64,000 bases of DNA from Brevibacillus gelatini (GCF_003710935.1 NZ_RHHS01000022.1:45548-109547); one strand, 5' to 3'. Counted from the first letter of the stretch, positions 45,232 through 54,606 are shown. The notes: generated by a model not told the origin, from the sequence alone. Made by a program: numbers and translations.

Positions 45232-46092
45232 CTAGAGCGCAAGCCTGTAGTAATCGTTGGCCGACTTTACGACAAAGCCGCACGACTCGTACAGCCCGAG
45301 CGCCCGGTTGTTTTCACAGGCGACCTCAAGGGAGACATCGGTGAAGCCTTCTGCCTGGATCAGCTCGATCGTTTTCGCCAGCGCCTGGCGGCCGTAGCCT
45401 TTGCCCTGTTCGTCTGGGTGGACGCAAAAGCCGTAGATGAAAGCTTTTTGCCCTTCCCGATTCACGCTGATTTTCCCGACTTCCCTCTCCTCCGCCAAAA
45501 TCAGATACGTGCTGTTGAGGGGATCGTTCGCCATCCGCTCAGCCATCTCCCGAACCATTGCTTCCTCCAGTTTAAAACCCAGCACATTGAGCTGAATCAG
45601 CGTTTCATCATCCGCTGCTGTTGCCGGCCGCAGCTGCACTGCGTGCCCCAAGGCTACCTGCGCCGGTTTTTCCAAATCCATCCAGTATTCCGAAAACTCG
45701 TACCTGGCGCCGATCCGCTGCATATAGGCCGCCCCTGACTGCGCCTTTTTCTGGACGATAAACACCAGGTCCGGGATTCCCCGCTTGCGGCATTCTTCCT
45801 CGGCTGCGCACTGCAGTCCGGTAAAAATCCCTTTTCTCCGATGCGCCGGATGGACCATGCCGCTGACCTCTGCCTCTTTGTTGTGGAAAATGTACAGGCC
45901 AAGGAACCCGACCAGTTTGTTGTCCGCGTAGCAGAGGAAGTCTTCCGGATAATCGCCTGAACGCTTTGTCAGCATACTCGGGTTTATTTTCAAATCAATG
46001 CCGTCGTGCTCGTTGCAGATGACAGCCAGTTGGCTGACTTCCTCAAGCTGTGCTGCCGACATGGATTTTGTCGTAACAATCTCGTATTCCAA
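45232..46092 (-). CDS. Tandem GNAT-domain N-acetyltransferase
   Basis: This 286-residue protein contains two GNAT folds. The first (about 1-140) has VSGMVHPAHRRKGIFTGL and the second (about 150-286) has IYGFCVHPDEQGKGYGRQAL. Both have the acetyl-CoA pyrophosphate-binding R/Q-x-x-G-x-G/A pattern. Substrate is unknown. The TTG at 46092 has AAAGGAG 8 nt upstream; the GTG at 46101 overlaps that site. The gene follows the GalT-like gene by 24 bp on the same strand. Confidence 0.82.
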   Translation of the reverse strand: MEYEIVTTKSMSAAQLEEVSQLAVICNEHDGIDLKINPSMLTKRSGDYPEDFLCYADNKLVGFLGLYIFHNKEAEVSGMVHPAHRRKGIFTGLQCAAEEECRKRGIPDLVFIVQKKAQSGAAYMQRIGARYEFSEYWMDLEKPAQVALGHAVQLRPATAADDETLIQLNVLGFKLEEAMVREMAERMANDPLNSTYLILAEEREVGKISVNREGQKAFIYGFCVHPDEQGKGYGRQALAKTIELIQAEGFTDVSLEVACENNRALGLYESCGFVVKSANDYYRLAL

Positions 46093-46116
46093 CAGACTCA
46101 CTCCTTTTTTGTATGT

Positions 46117-46875
46117 CTAAAAATAACGCCTTCTCATCTCCGCGACGATTTCCTCCAGATTGTTCGCTACCTGCGGAATCGCATAGCCCACGTACAGCGG
46201 GGAAGTCACGAAGCGCGGCACCGCCTTGGCGATCAGCTTTTCTTTCCATTGATAGAAGAAAAAGTTGTAGCTCTGGTTGCGCGGATTGACGTGGTGCAAA
46301 ATCCAGCGGGCCAAAATTTGCAAATAATCAGCCATCCTGGGCAGACAATCCAGGTCGGACAAAACGACGTTGTACTCAAAAAAGCCCGCGCGCGGATGCG
46401 TTGAGAGCGAGCACTCCACCCCTGACTGTCGGTCGATGGTGATGCCGTAAAAATCGCTGTCCCGAAGTTGTGTGCGATAGTCGTAGTCCCTCAGCCCGAC
46501 GATCTGCATGTGCGGGTGACGAATGCTTCCGCCGGAATACGGCCCGTGATTTTTGAAAAAGAGCACAGAGCGAAAAGAGCCGCTTTGCTCCATCTCCAGC
46601 CATTTTTCCACGCCAAAGGCGAGCAGGGCGTGCGCATGCTCACGGGAATAGGTGGACCAATCGCCTTCGCACTCATCTGATTCAATCAAAACCGTCTGAT
46701 GCGTATCCTCCAGGACGGGATATTTGTTCATCAGCCAGATCATGGAACCGCGCTGCTCCAGCACGTCTGTCAAGCTGTCGCGATCACAAAACGGACACGC
46801 TGTTTCCCTGTTGATTACGCTCTCCGGCTTTTTTCTGCCAATGTGCATGTTAAAGTGCAAATGTGTCTGCGCCAT
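46117..46875 (-). CDS. GalT/HIT-like protein (DUF4931 type)
   Basis: This 252-residue protein resembles galactose-1-phosphate uridylyltransferases. A CPFC zinc-type motif lies near the N-terminus (28-31) and an HPHMQI motif, equivalent to the HIT/GalT HPHxQ active site, lies near the middle. The second half has a THPRAGFFEYN motif. It is shorter than true GalT, and no Leloir-pathway genes are nearby, so the substrate is unknown. Confidence 0.75.
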   Translation of the reverse strand: MAQTHLHFNMHIGRKKPESVINRETACPFCDRDSLTDVLEQRGSMIWLMNKYPVLEDTHQTVLIESDECEGDWSTYSREHAHALLAFGVEKWLEMEQSGSFRSVLFFKNHGPYSGGSIRHPHMQIVGLRDYDYRTQLRDSDFYGITIDRQSGVECSLSTHPRAGFFEYNVVLSDLDCLPRMADYLQILARWILHHVNPRNQSYNFFFYQWKEKLIAKAVPRFVTSPLYVGYAIPQVANNLEEIVAEMRRRYF

Positions 46876-47071
46876 ACAAAGTGCCCCTCCAGTTTCTGGA
46901 TACCTCCACTTTACACCGATTTGTGCGGAAAATCATGACGTATTTTCGCTCCCGCCATCAACCCGCCACAAATTGGCCCATTTTTCCAATTTTTGCACGC
47001 TCGTTTCTTTTTTTACCCCAAAAGGGTTGCATATAATGGGAGCAGTGATAACCGGAAAGGTGTTGGATACG

Positions 47072-47308
47072 ATGGAAAAATCATTTTATTACCCGGTAAG
47101 CTGGAGTGAAGCCCACCACTACAAGGCGCTGCTCGATCAGGAGGGAGTGCCTTACGAGATCCAGTCTCCGCTCGATCTGCCCATCCTGGAAGAAGGCAAG
47201 CTGGCGATTGTCTTCCCTTCCATCCCGCTTCGGCTGTACGCGTGGGTACGCACCTTGTTTTACCGTGACGGCCTGCGCTATCCTGATACATTTTCTTCCT
47301 TCAGGTAA
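47072..47308 (+). CDS. Small hypothetical protein
   Basis: This protein of about 78 residues starts MEKSFYYPVSWSEAHHYKALLDQEG and has a pattern like DUF2007-type proteins (short alpha/beta fold, IVFPSIPLRLYAWVRTLF). The ATG has AAAGGTG 8 nt upstream. A TATAAT lies near 47034, though its -35 is weak. Function unknown. Confidence 0.62.
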   Translation: MEKSFYYPVSWSEAHHYKALLDQEGVPYEIQSPLDLPILEEGKLAIVFPSIPLRLYAWVRTLFYRDGLRYPDTFSSFR

Positions 47309-47456
47309 AGGAGTCCAAGTCCCCCTCTCTCCCGCTCACAGAAGATAGCCATAGCTATGTCGGGAGTGGCTGCAACAGGGAGGGGAGGGATTGCGCCTTG
47401 GCGAAGCTCGTCTCCATCGGCACCCCAGTGCGCATCCGACAGCAGTGACGACATGC

Positions 47457-47496
47457 AAAGACCCGCCTCCTTTTTGCAAGTAGGCGGGTCTTTTTC
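47457..47496. terminator. Bidirectional terminator
   Basis: AAAGACCCGCCT pairs with AGGCGGGTCTTT around a 13-nt loop. It lies between the plus-strand small gene and the minus-strand gene starting at 47716. The sequence 47309-47456 shows no gene. Confidence 0.88.
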
Positions 47497-47716
47497 ACAT
47501 GCACTGCTCGTTTCTTTTTGCGACCGTCTGCTGGTCTTCCATCTCCAAAAATACGAGAAATCTTCTGGCTTGCTTGTACATGATCGACAGCGTCATTTCC
47601 CTGATCTTGTTCATGATCGCTTCTTTGTCCTTCGGATGGACTTCACAAGCGAGCCTTTTTTCTTGCAACGCGAGGTAAGACATCACCCAATCCGGGTCCA
47701 ACTTATAGGCAGGCAA
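47495..47716 (-). CDS. Small hypothetical protein
   Basis: This protein of about 73 residues (PAYKLDPDWVMSYLALQEKRL ... CM at the end) is charged and helical-looking, with no membrane segment. The TTG at 47716 follows AGAGGAG by 9 nt, and a terminator lies at its stop codon. A longer frame reaches 47785 but has a weaker start context. No family recognised. Confidence 0.5.
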   Translation of the reverse strand: MPAYKLDPDWVMSYLALQEKRLACEVHPKDKEAIMNKIREMTLSIMYKQARRFLVFLEMEDQQTVAKRNEQCM

Positions 47717-47824
47717 CGACAGCGACTCCTCTACTCTAGTAATCTCCTCTAGTCTACAGGAGATCGGTGTCGCTTTCCCAGCCACAATAACTGGCTAAAC
47801 AAACAGAGATTGGCACGCTGTCAA

Positions 47825-49735
47825 TTACTTTCCTTGCTCCAATTCCTCGACCAGAAGCGACAGCTCCGTCCATCGCTCCATTGCTGCTTCCAGCTCGGCT
47901 GTCACCTGCTGCTCTTCGGCAAACAGCTTTTCTACCTTGCCGTAGTCGCTGCCCGCTTCGGCAATTTCCTGTTTCAAAAGCGCAAGTCGCTCTTCCAGGG
48001 AAGCGATTTTGTCCTCGATTGTATCCCATTCCTTCTGGTCTTTGTAGGAGAGCTTTTTCGTACGGTTGTTGCCGCGAGTCGCCTGACTGGCCGGCTGCTT
48101 CTCGGCTGGCTTTTGCTTGGCCTCGGCAGCGGCGTTCTCTCTCCGTTTTTCTTCCAGATATTCGGAATAGTTGCCTGTAAAGTGGCGAATCTTCCCGTTG
48201 CCCTCAAAAGCGAACAGATGGTCAACCGTGCGATCCAGGAAGTAGCGATCGTGGGAAACGGTAATGACCGCTCCGGGAAACTGCTCCAGGTAGTCTTCCA
48301 AAATACTCAACGTCTGGATGTCGAGATCGTTGGTCGGCTCATCCAAAAACAGCACGTTCGGCTCGCCCATCAACGTCCGCAGCAAGTACAGCCTGCGCCG
48401 CTCGCCGCCGGACAGCTTGGAAATCGGCGTCCACTGCATGGCCGGGGAAAACAGAAAGCGTTCCAGCATTTGCGAAGCCGTAATCTTCTCTCCGTCGCTC
48501 GTCGTAATCACTTCCGCCGCTTCCTTGACGTACTCGATCACCCGCAGCTTTTCGTTCATCTCCACGTTGTCCTGCGTGTAGTAGGCGATTTTTACAGTCG
48601 TGCCGATCTCAATCGTTCCGCTGTCAGGCTGGATGCGGCCTGCGAGCATGTTCAAAAGCGTCGTTTTGCCGCTGCCGTTTGGACCGATAATCCCGACGCG
48701 ATCTCCCGGCAACACGATATAACTGAAGTCGTCGACCAGCTTTTTGTCCCCGTACGCCTTTTGGATATGCTCGATCTCGATGACCTTTTTGCCAAGACGG
48801 CTTGCACCCAGCGCCATCTCCAGCTTCGCCGCCGGACCTTCCACCTTCCGATCACGCAGTTCCTCTACCCGCTGGACGCGCGCCTTTTGCTTGGTCGTCC
48901 GCGCTTTGGCCCCCCGGCGAAGCCAGGCCAGCTCGCGGCGCAGCAAGTTTTGCCGCTTATCCTCTGCCGCCGCCTCGTTTTCTTCGCGCTCGGCTTTTTT
49001 CTCCAAAAACGTCGCATAGTTGCCTTCGTAGCTGTACAGCTTGCCGCGATCCAGCTCAAACGTGCGGTTCGTCACGCGATCGAGGAAATAACGGTCGTGC
49101 GTGACGAGCAGCAGGGCGCCTTTGTAGCGGGACAAGTATTCCTCCAGCCACTCTACCGTCTCGTTGTCGATGTGGTTCGTCGGCTCGTCGAGAATCAGCA
49201 GATCGGCTGGCTGGATCAGCGCTCTTGCCATCGCAACCCGCTTGCGCTGACCGCCAGACAGTTCTTTTATTTTTTGCGAAAAATGGGTCAGACCAAGCTT
49301 GGTCAAAATCGTTTTGGCCTGGGTATTGCTCTCCCACGCGTCGGCCGCATCCATCCGTCCCTGCACCGCAAACAGCCGCGCCTGTTTTTTCTCGTCATCC
49401 GGGTCTTGCTGCACCGCTTCCAGCGCTGTCTCGTATTCCCGCAGCAGCTGGATGAGCGGGGATTCTCCGTAAAACACTTGCTCAAGCACCGTCGATTCTT
49501 CATCGAAGCTCGGATTTTGCGGCAAATATTCCACGTGAAAATGATTGGCGTGAATGATTTTTCCGCTGTCGGGCGTATCTTGGCCCGCGATGATCCGCAA
49601 GAGCGAGGATTTTCCGGTGCCGTTGACGCCGATCAGGCCGATCCGCTGCTGTTCTGCGATATGAAAGGAGATGTTGTCAAACAATACTTTCTCTCCATAG
49701 CTTTTGGAAAGGTTTTCTACTGAAATGATTTGCAT
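47825..49735 (-). CDS. yfmR: ABC-F family ATPase (YfmR/Uup type)
   Basis: This 636-residue soluble protein has two ABC domains, each with Walker A (GVNGTGKSS; GPNGSGKTT), an LSGGQRKR or LSGGERRR signature and Walker B. A charged linker joins them, and a C-terminal coiled coil (about 570-635) follows, which is typical of Uup/YfmR. ABC-F proteins act on the ribosome, not in transport; YfmR is known to aid translation of difficult motifs. The ATG of MQIISVENLSKSYGEK is the start; a longer in-frame reading is non-coding. No membrane segments. Confidence 0.9.
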   Translation of the reverse strand: MQIISVENLSKSYGEKVLFDNISFHIAEQQRIGLIGVNGTGKSSLLRIIAGQDTPDSGKIIHANHFHVEYLPQNPSFDEESTVLEQVFYGESPLIQLLREYETALEAVQQDPDDEKKQARLFAVQGRMDAADAWESNTQAKTILTKLGLTHFSQKIKELSGGQRKRVAMARALIQPADLLILDEPTNHIDNETVEWLEEYLSRYKGALLLVTHDRYFLDRVTNRTFELDRGKLYSYEGNYATFLEKKAEREENEAAAEDKRQNLLRRELAWLRRGAKARTTKQKARVQRVEELRDRKVEGPAAKLEMALGASRLGKKVIEIEHIQKAYGDKKLVDDFSYIVLPGDRVGIIGPNGSGKTTLLNMLAGRIQPDSGTIEIGTTVKIAYYTQDNVEMNEKLRVIEYVKEAAEVITTSDGEKITASQMLERFLFSPAMQWTPISKLSGGERRRLYLLRTLMGEPNVLFLDEPTNDLDIQTLSILEDYLEQFPGAVITVSHDRYFLDRTVDHLFAFEGNGKIRHFTGNYSEYLEEKRRENAAAEAKQKPAEKQPASQATRGNNRTKKLSYKDQKEWDTIEDKIASLEERLALLKQEIAEAGSDYGKVEKLFAEEQQVTAELEAAMERWTELSLLVEELEQGK

Positions 49736-49893
49736 GGTCGTCACCTGTACTTTTCGATTTGCAATCCTCTCAGAATCGTACCATTTTTTTCGCAGCAGCT
49801 CTAGGGACTCTCTGCCCGCAAATTTCCTGCCGCCGCACAAAAAAGCAGGCGTACTCCCCTGCCATGCTGCAATCGAGTACGCCTGCCGTTCAT

Positions 49894-50616
49894 TCAGTTG
49901 TGCAGCCACTGTTCCGTGCGCGACAGCAGCTCGCCGATTTTCATATCCTGTACGACCATGTCTGCCCATCCGTCCAAAGGCGTCGGTTCCTGGTTGACGA
50001 TCACCAGTTTTGCTCCGTTTTCTTTTGCCCGCTGCGGAAACCAGTTGGCGGGGCTGACCGTAAGCGACGAGCCGAGCACGATCAACAGCGGCGCGCGCTC
50101 TGTCCACTCCACAGCCAAATCGATCTGCGACTGGGGGAGCGACTCTCCGAACAAGACGACATCCGGCCGTACGAAGCCGCCGCACTCACACGCGGTCCCT
50201 TCCTCCTGCAAATACCGCTCGCTCGGGTAGCTTTTGCGGCAACGGATACAGCTAACCGTCGTCAACGTCCCGTGAAGCTGTGCCACCGCCTGACTCCCGG
50301 CTCGCTGGTGAAAGCCGTCTACATTTTGCGTGATGATGCCAGCAAGCAGGCCACGCTGCTCCCATTTTGCCAAAATCTCATGTCCGGCATGCGGTTCGCA
50401 AGCTGTTAGCCCCTTGATTCGCATCCGGTAAAACTCCACAAACGCCTCGCGGTTGTGCCGCATCGCTTGCGTGCTCGCGAGCTTTTGCGGGTCATTTCCC
50501 CGCCACAGTCCGGTCTGCGAGCGAAAATCCGGCAGGCCGCTTTCGGTCGACATGCCGGCACCTGTAAAGACGACCGCGCCCGGCGATTCCTGCAGCCATT
50601 TGGCAAGCGCTTCCAT
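49894..50616 (-). CDS. cobB: NAD-dependent deacylase, sirtuin family
   Basis: This 240-residue sirtuin has GAGMSTESGLPDFRS (NAD binding), ITQNVDGFHQRAG, the zinc CxxC pairs (CIRCRK and CECGG) and VLFGESLP. It removes acyl groups from lysines using NAD. The start at 50616 has AGAGGG 8 nt upstream. An ATG two codons earlier (50622) is the alternative. It lies downstream of the cupin gene on the same strand. Confidence 0.93.
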   Translation of the reverse strand: MEALAKWLQESPGAVVFTGAGMSTESGLPDFRSQTGLWRGNDPQKLASTQAMRHNREAFVEFYRMRIKGLTACEPHAGHEILAKWEQRGLLAGIITQNVDGFHQRAGSQAVAQLHGTLTTVSCIRCRKSYPSERYLQEEGTACECGGFVRPDVVLFGESLPQSQIDLAVEWTERAPLLIVLGSSLTVSPANWFPQRAKENGAKLVIVNQEPTPLDGWADMVVQDMKIGELLSRTEQWLHN

Positions 50617-50675
50617 CTGCATCGCCCTCTTTTCTTTTTGCCCCCATTGTAGCGGAGGAAAAAGCGGGTGTACAG

Positions 50676-51461
50676 CTAGTACGCTGCCGAATACCCGTAC
50701 GGCTGCTGATAAGCCGTTTGCAGCTGGCTGGGCGGATTGTACGTGTAGCCCGCAAGCTCCGGATAGTGGATGTACTGCCCGTACTCCGGCGGCTGCGTGT
50801 AGGCGGCTGCATCGTAATAGTAGTACGAGCTTGTCGGCCACTGGCTGGAGTAGCTGTAGTGCGGATACTGGCTGGAGGTGTGCTGCCATTGGCTCTGTCC
50901 CTGGTTGGGTGCAGGGGTTGACCCCTGCTGGCAGTCGAGCGGCGGACCGATGACAACGGTCCGGGTGATTGGGGCAAAGGTGTCTTTTACCTTCGCTTCG
51001 TCCAGACAATACGTGTGCGCCCAGATGCTTGCAGGTGTCAGGCGCAGGATGTCGGAGCCGAAAATCACTTCCGGCACTGGCGCGTCGAATATCGCGATCA
51101 GATGCGTATCGTCCGTCAAAGCCACTTCGTAATGCCACCAGCCCTGCGGCACGTTCGCCACTTGCCGCGGCTTGATAGGGAAGTTGAGCAACTGGTTCGT
51201 AAACGGATTCACGATCGAAACAACCGCCTCCCCCGTCACACAATAGACGAGTTCGGAAGCGTTTTGGTGAATATGCGGCTCAATGACATTGCCCGTCGTC
51301 AGGAAAATGTCGAGTATCGACGTGTTGCCAAGTGTGTTCAGTTGCTGGATGCCGAGCGCGTTGATGAAGTTTCCGGCGTCTTTGCGAAAAAATGTGTTGT
51401 TGCGCAGATCATACGTGAACTCTGTATTGGGTGAGGTGTAATCCCGATAGGATGTAGCCAT
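50676..51461 (-). CDS. Cupin-domain protein with Tyr/Gln/Pro-rich tail
   Basis: This 261-residue protein has an N-terminal single cupin (about 45-140), with the metal-binding type motif EPHIHQNASELVYCVTGE and a second WWHYE segment. From about residue 180 the protein is low-complexity and rich in Tyr, Gln, Pro and Ser, with many YY pairs. Tyr-rich tails of this sort are seen in spore-coat proteins that cross-link, so a coat role is possible but not shown. No signal peptide is visible. GGAGGG lies before the ATG. Confidence 0.75.
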   Translation of the reverse strand: MATSYRDYTSPNTEFTYDLRNNTFFRKDAGNFINALGIQQLNTLGNTSILDIFLTTGNVIEPHIHQNASELVYCVTGEAVVSIVNPFTNQLLNFPIKPRQVANVPQGWWHYEVALTDDTHLIAIFDAPVPEVIFGSDILRLTPASIWAHTYCLDEAKVKDTFAPITRTVVIGPPLDCQQGSTPAPNQGQSQWQHTSSQYPHYSYSSQWPTSSYYYYDAAAYTQPPEYGQYIHYPELAGYTYNPPSQLQTAYQQPYGYSAAY

Positions 51462-51654
51462 CTGTCCAATTTTCCCTCCAGCATCTAGGTATATGTCTCA
51501 TACGTATCCATATTCCACTCGCTTCCGTTGGTGCGCCCATGTTTTGGCGCCGCTTTGCTCGCAACGGCTTGCGCGCATGCCTCGGCACGCTTCCTTCTTC
51601 CTATACATAAGGTAATAACAGTTGTGCCAAGTTCTCTTTTGGAGGGGATGGGAA

Positions 51655-52440
51655 GTGGCCACTTATTTCGTTTCGGATATTCATGGACAATATCAGGCTT
51701 TTCAGCGAGCGTTGCGCGATGGCTCCTTTTCCCCGCAAGCAGGTGATCGTCTCTATGTGATTGGCGACATGATTGACCGCGGGCCCGAGTCCAGGGAAGT
51801 GTTGTTCGAACTGTTCCGCCTGCGTCAAGCGTACCCGAACCAAGTCTTTCTGCTAAAAGGAAACCATGAACAAATGCTGGAGGATTGGCTGAAAGGGCAA
51901 GGAAATCCCGAACTTTACCTGCGTTACAACGGAGGAGATGCCACAATCCGTTCGCTGCTCGGCCATCATCCGCTGCGACGGGCGTTTTTGCATTCCATGC
52001 CCTCTATCGCAGAGCAGGAGGAGGCCAGACGGCTGATTTTGACGGAGTACCCCAATCTGTTGCCGTCCTTGTCCAGCCTGCCATTGTACATGGAGCTTCC
52101 GGCCGATCCGCGATCAGGAGCGCCCGCTGTCCTGCTCGTTCATGCGGGAATCCGCCCGGGAATCCCACTGCAAAAGCAAAATCCCGAAGATCTCCTATGG
52201 ATTCGGGAGCCTTTCTACCTTTATTATGAAGGAGACAGGCCAATCGTCTTTGGACACACCCCCGTTCCCCGTCTGCCGGGCTATGAAGGGCATGGACCGT
52301 GGAGAAGGGGCAAGCTCGTCGGGATTGACGGCGGCGCTGCTTACCGGCGAGGTATTTTATTGGTAGAGTGGCCTTCCTTGCAGTCGATCTTCGTCCCTGT
52401 TCGCGACGCCCAGCCTGACGTGTACGTGCGGATCATCTGA
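51655..52440 (+). CDS. Calcineurin-like serine/threonine phosphatase family protein
   Basis: This 261-residue metallophosphoesterase has the motifs DIHGQ (about 8-12), GDMIDRGPES and KGNHEQM, with a later HAGIRPG and FGHTP. The architecture is that of PPP-family bacterial phosphatases such as PrpE and ApaH relatives. It starts with GTG 8 nt after GGAGGG. It stands alone, divergent from the cupin gene. Confidence 0.88.
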   Translation: MATYFVSDIHGQYQAFQRALRDGSFSPQAGDRLYVIGDMIDRGPESREVLFELFRLRQAYPNQVFLLKGNHEQMLEDWLKGQGNPELYLRYNGGDATIRSLLGHHPLRRAFLHSMPSIAEQEEARRLILTEYPNLLPSLSSLPLYMELPADPRSGAPAVLLVHAGIRPGIPLQKQNPEDLLWIREPFYLYYEGDRPIVFGHTPVPRLPGYEGHGPWRRGKLVGIDGGAAYRRGILLVEWPSLQSIFVPVRDAQPDVYVRII

Positions 52441-52616
52441 GTGCGGCGACATACGACACCTCCCTGTCCGGCAAAGCTTTGGCTACTACCTGCGGCAACT
52501 GCTTCAGGTAGCGTTTCCGCTTATTTTGGACAAGCCGCTTTGCTTTCACAATTTGTTACTTTTTATAATCAACTTCCGATTCGTAATGTGATAAGATAGA
52601 AGGACGAGGTGTTGTT

Positions 52617-53045
52617 ATGAAACGTCAGCAAGTGATGGAACAATCTATGTTTGCGGCATGGGGCGTGTCCCTGATTGCCACGGCAGGAAGCCTGTTTTTT
52701 TCGGAAGTATTAAAGTACATACCATGCGAGCTGTGCTGGTATCAGCGGATCCTGATGTATCCGCTCATTATTTTGCTGGGAGTGGCCTCCGCCAAAAAAG
52801 ATTACAAGATGTCTTCCTACGCCCTGATTCTTTCGTTGATCGGCGGCTGCATCTCCCTCTATCATTACCTGATTCAAAAGGTGCCTGCCCTGCATGAGCT
52901 GGGCAACGCATGTGGCATCGTGCCCTGCAACACGGACTACATCAACTGGTTCGGCTTTGTCACGATTCCGTTTTTGGCGCTGATCGCTTTTACGCTCATT
53001 AGCATTCTTTTGTTCATCGTGCAGAAAAACGCAAAGGAGATTTGA
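52617..53045 (+). CDS. bdbC: Disulfide bond formation protein BdbC (DsbB family)
   Basis: This 142-residue membrane protein has four hydrophobic segments, the quinone-linked CELC motif (C38, C41) and the second cysteine pair in CGIVPC. BdbC/DsbB re-oxidises an extracytoplasmic thiol oxidase and passes electrons to quinone. Its stop overlaps the ATG of the thioredoxin-like gene downstream, which is therefore the probable partner. A TATAAT lies at 52565-52570, though no good -35 is visible. Confidence 0.92.
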   Translation: MKRQQVMEQSMFAAWGVSLIATAGSLFFSEVLKYIPCELCWYQRILMYPLIILLGVASAKKDYKMSSYALILSLIGGCISLYHYLIQKVPALHELGNACGIVPCNTDYINWFGFVTIPFLALIAFTLISILLFIVQKNAKEI

Positions 53046-53518
53046 TGATGAAAAAAATTATCTTTTTGTCTGTCCTGGTAGCTGCGTTGCTGATTGGCGC
53101 CATTGTGTACTCGGATATTTCCAACCGCGAGGCGGCGGCAGGCAACCCGTACGGAAAAGCCAATCTGAACCCGGCTACCATCGAGCAACTGAATGATCCG
53201 TTGTACGACAACCTGATTATGCCAGAAGAGTTGAAGCAGAAGATCGAGAGCAAGGAAGACTTGTTCGTCTACTACTACAGCCCGCTGTGCGAGCATTGCC
53301 GCGCGACCACACCTGTCCTCGTGCCCATCGTCAAGGACATGCAGATCGACATGAAAAAACACAACCTGCTGGAGTTCACAGCCAGCTGGGATGAGTACCA
53401 GATCGAATTCACCCCGACCCTTGTTCACTACAAGGACGGCAAGGAAGTCGCTCGCCTGGTAGGCGGACATGAACCTGACGAGTGGAAAAAATGGCTGGAA
53501 GAACAGAAAAAATCATAA
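53045..53518 (+). CDS. Membrane-anchored thioredoxin-like protein, partner of BdbC
   Basis: This protein of about 157 residues has an N-terminal membrane anchor (about 3-22) and a thioredoxin fold with CEHC in YYSPLCEHCRATTP and the cis-Pro TPTL. It would act outside the membrane on substrate thiols. Its start overlaps the bdbC stop by 1 bp (ATG at 53045 or 53048). It is shorter than typical BdbD, and the CEHC motif differs from the more oxidising CPSC type. So its direction of action, oxidase or reductase, is open. Confidence 0.85.
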   Translation: MMKKIIFLSVLVAALLIGAIVYSDISNREAAAGNPYGKANLNPATIEQLNDPLYDNLIMPEELKQKIESKEDLFVYYYSPLCEHCRATTPVLVPIVKDMQIDMKKHNLLEFTASWDEYQIEFTPTLVHYKDGKEVARLVGGHEPDEWKKWLEEQKKS

Positions 53519-53527
53519 TAGTTGAAC

Positions 53528-53560
53528 ACCCTCGGACTTTGCGGTTCGGGGGTTTTCTTG
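53528..53560 (+). terminator. Terminator after the BdbC/thioredoxin pair
   Basis: ACCCTCGGAC pairs with GTTCGGGGGT, followed by TTTTCTTG. Confidence 0.8.
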
Positions 53561-53682
53561 TAGCATCCGTGACAAATATGTGAACGCCCCCCTCCAGAAA
53601 TAGCCCAAACGAGTCATTAGGCTTTTGGAAGCGAATGCCTATAATGGTTACTGGGGAATATTCCAGGAAAACGGAGGTAACG

Positions 53683-54555
53683 GTGTTGAACCTTATCGAC
53701 TTGACCGAAACATTCGGCTTTCGGGCGACGTGGAACCCGGAGCTGATCTTGCTTACCGCTCTGATCGGACTTGCCTACTTTTCGCTGACAGGACCTTTGC
53801 GCCGGACGTTTCCTGAGGCAAAACCCGTCACGCTCACACAGAAGCTGTCGTTTTCCATTGGCTTGCTCCTTTTTTATTTCGGCATGGGCAGCCCATTGAA
53901 CGTCGCGGGCCACTTTTTGTTCAGCGCCCATATGCTTCAGCAGTCTATTCTTTACCTGATGATGCCGCTATTGCTGCTGGCTGGCACGCCGTCCTGGCTG
54001 ATCCGCTCGCTTTTTTACCGCAAAGGGCTGAAACGGCTGCTGCGCGTGGCAAGCCATCCGATTACGGCCATCCTGCTGTTCAATGCCCTATTTTCGTTTT
54101 ATCACATGCCTGTTATGCTAGACATGGCGATGAACAACCTGGCTATGCATAATCTGATTCACCTGGTACTGTTGGTTACGGCCATATTGATGTGGCTTCC
54201 TGTGATCGCTCCCATTCCGGAGATTCATCGGCTGTCCGAGCTGCAAAAGCTGGCCTACATTTTTGCCAACGGCGTGCTGATTACGCCAGCCTGTGCGCTC
54301 ATTATTTTTTCGGAGACGGCTCTGTACAGCACGTATGTCAACGGCCCTTCGATGCTGTGTGCGCCGTTTTTTTCCGCCCCGATCGACAAGTCAATGTTTG
54401 CCGTTCCGCTCGTGCCCCTGGAGGATCAGCGGCTTGGCGGAATCATCATGAAGCTGCTGCAGGAGTTGACGTACGGTTCCGTCCTGGCCTACGTGTTTGC
54501 GGTCTGGTACCGGAAAGAAAAAAATCAGCCGGACGATGGTCTGATTCCGCAATAA
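53683..54555 (+). CDS. ctaG: Cytochrome c oxidase assembly factor CtaG
   Basis: This protein of about 290 residues has seven or so hydrophobic segments and CtaG family residues (HMLQQSILYLMMPLLLLAGTPSWL, FYHMPVMLD, LVPLEDQRLGGIIMK). Bacillus CtaG is needed for functional caa3 oxidase. The GTG at 53683 follows GGAGGT by 5 nt; a TTG at 53686 at 8 nt is the alternative. It heads a ctaG-sco-ytkA-like unit. Confidence 0.9.
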   Translation: MLNLIDLTETFGFRATWNPELILLTALIGLAYFSLTGPLRRTFPEAKPVTLTQKLSFSIGLLLFYFGMGSPLNVAGHFLFSAHMLQQSILYLMMPLLLLAGTPSWLIRSLFYRKGLKRLLRVASHPITAILLFNALFSFYHMPVMLDMAMNNLAMHNLIHLVLLVTAILMWLPVIAPIPEIHRLSELQKLAYIFANGVLITPACALIIFSETALYSTYVNGPSMLCAPFFSAPIDKSMFAVPLVPLEDQRLGGIIMKLLQELTYGSVLAYVFAVWYRKEKNQPDDGLIPQ

Positions 54556-54606
54556 CACTGCCCAAAGCGGCACACTTACCTATCTGCAAAAAAGGAGGCA
54601 TCCTGC

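Noticed and set aside
47810..49723. A 637-codon plus-strand frame across the ABC-F gene
   Set aside because: Both ABC domains and the coiled coil on the minus strand are intact; the plus frame is an antisense shadow.
49894..51243. A 449-codon minus-strand frame as a fused cupin-sirtuin protein
   Set aside because: The upstream part is out of frame with the cupin protein and lacks any domain; sirtuin homology and a ribosome site start at about 50616.
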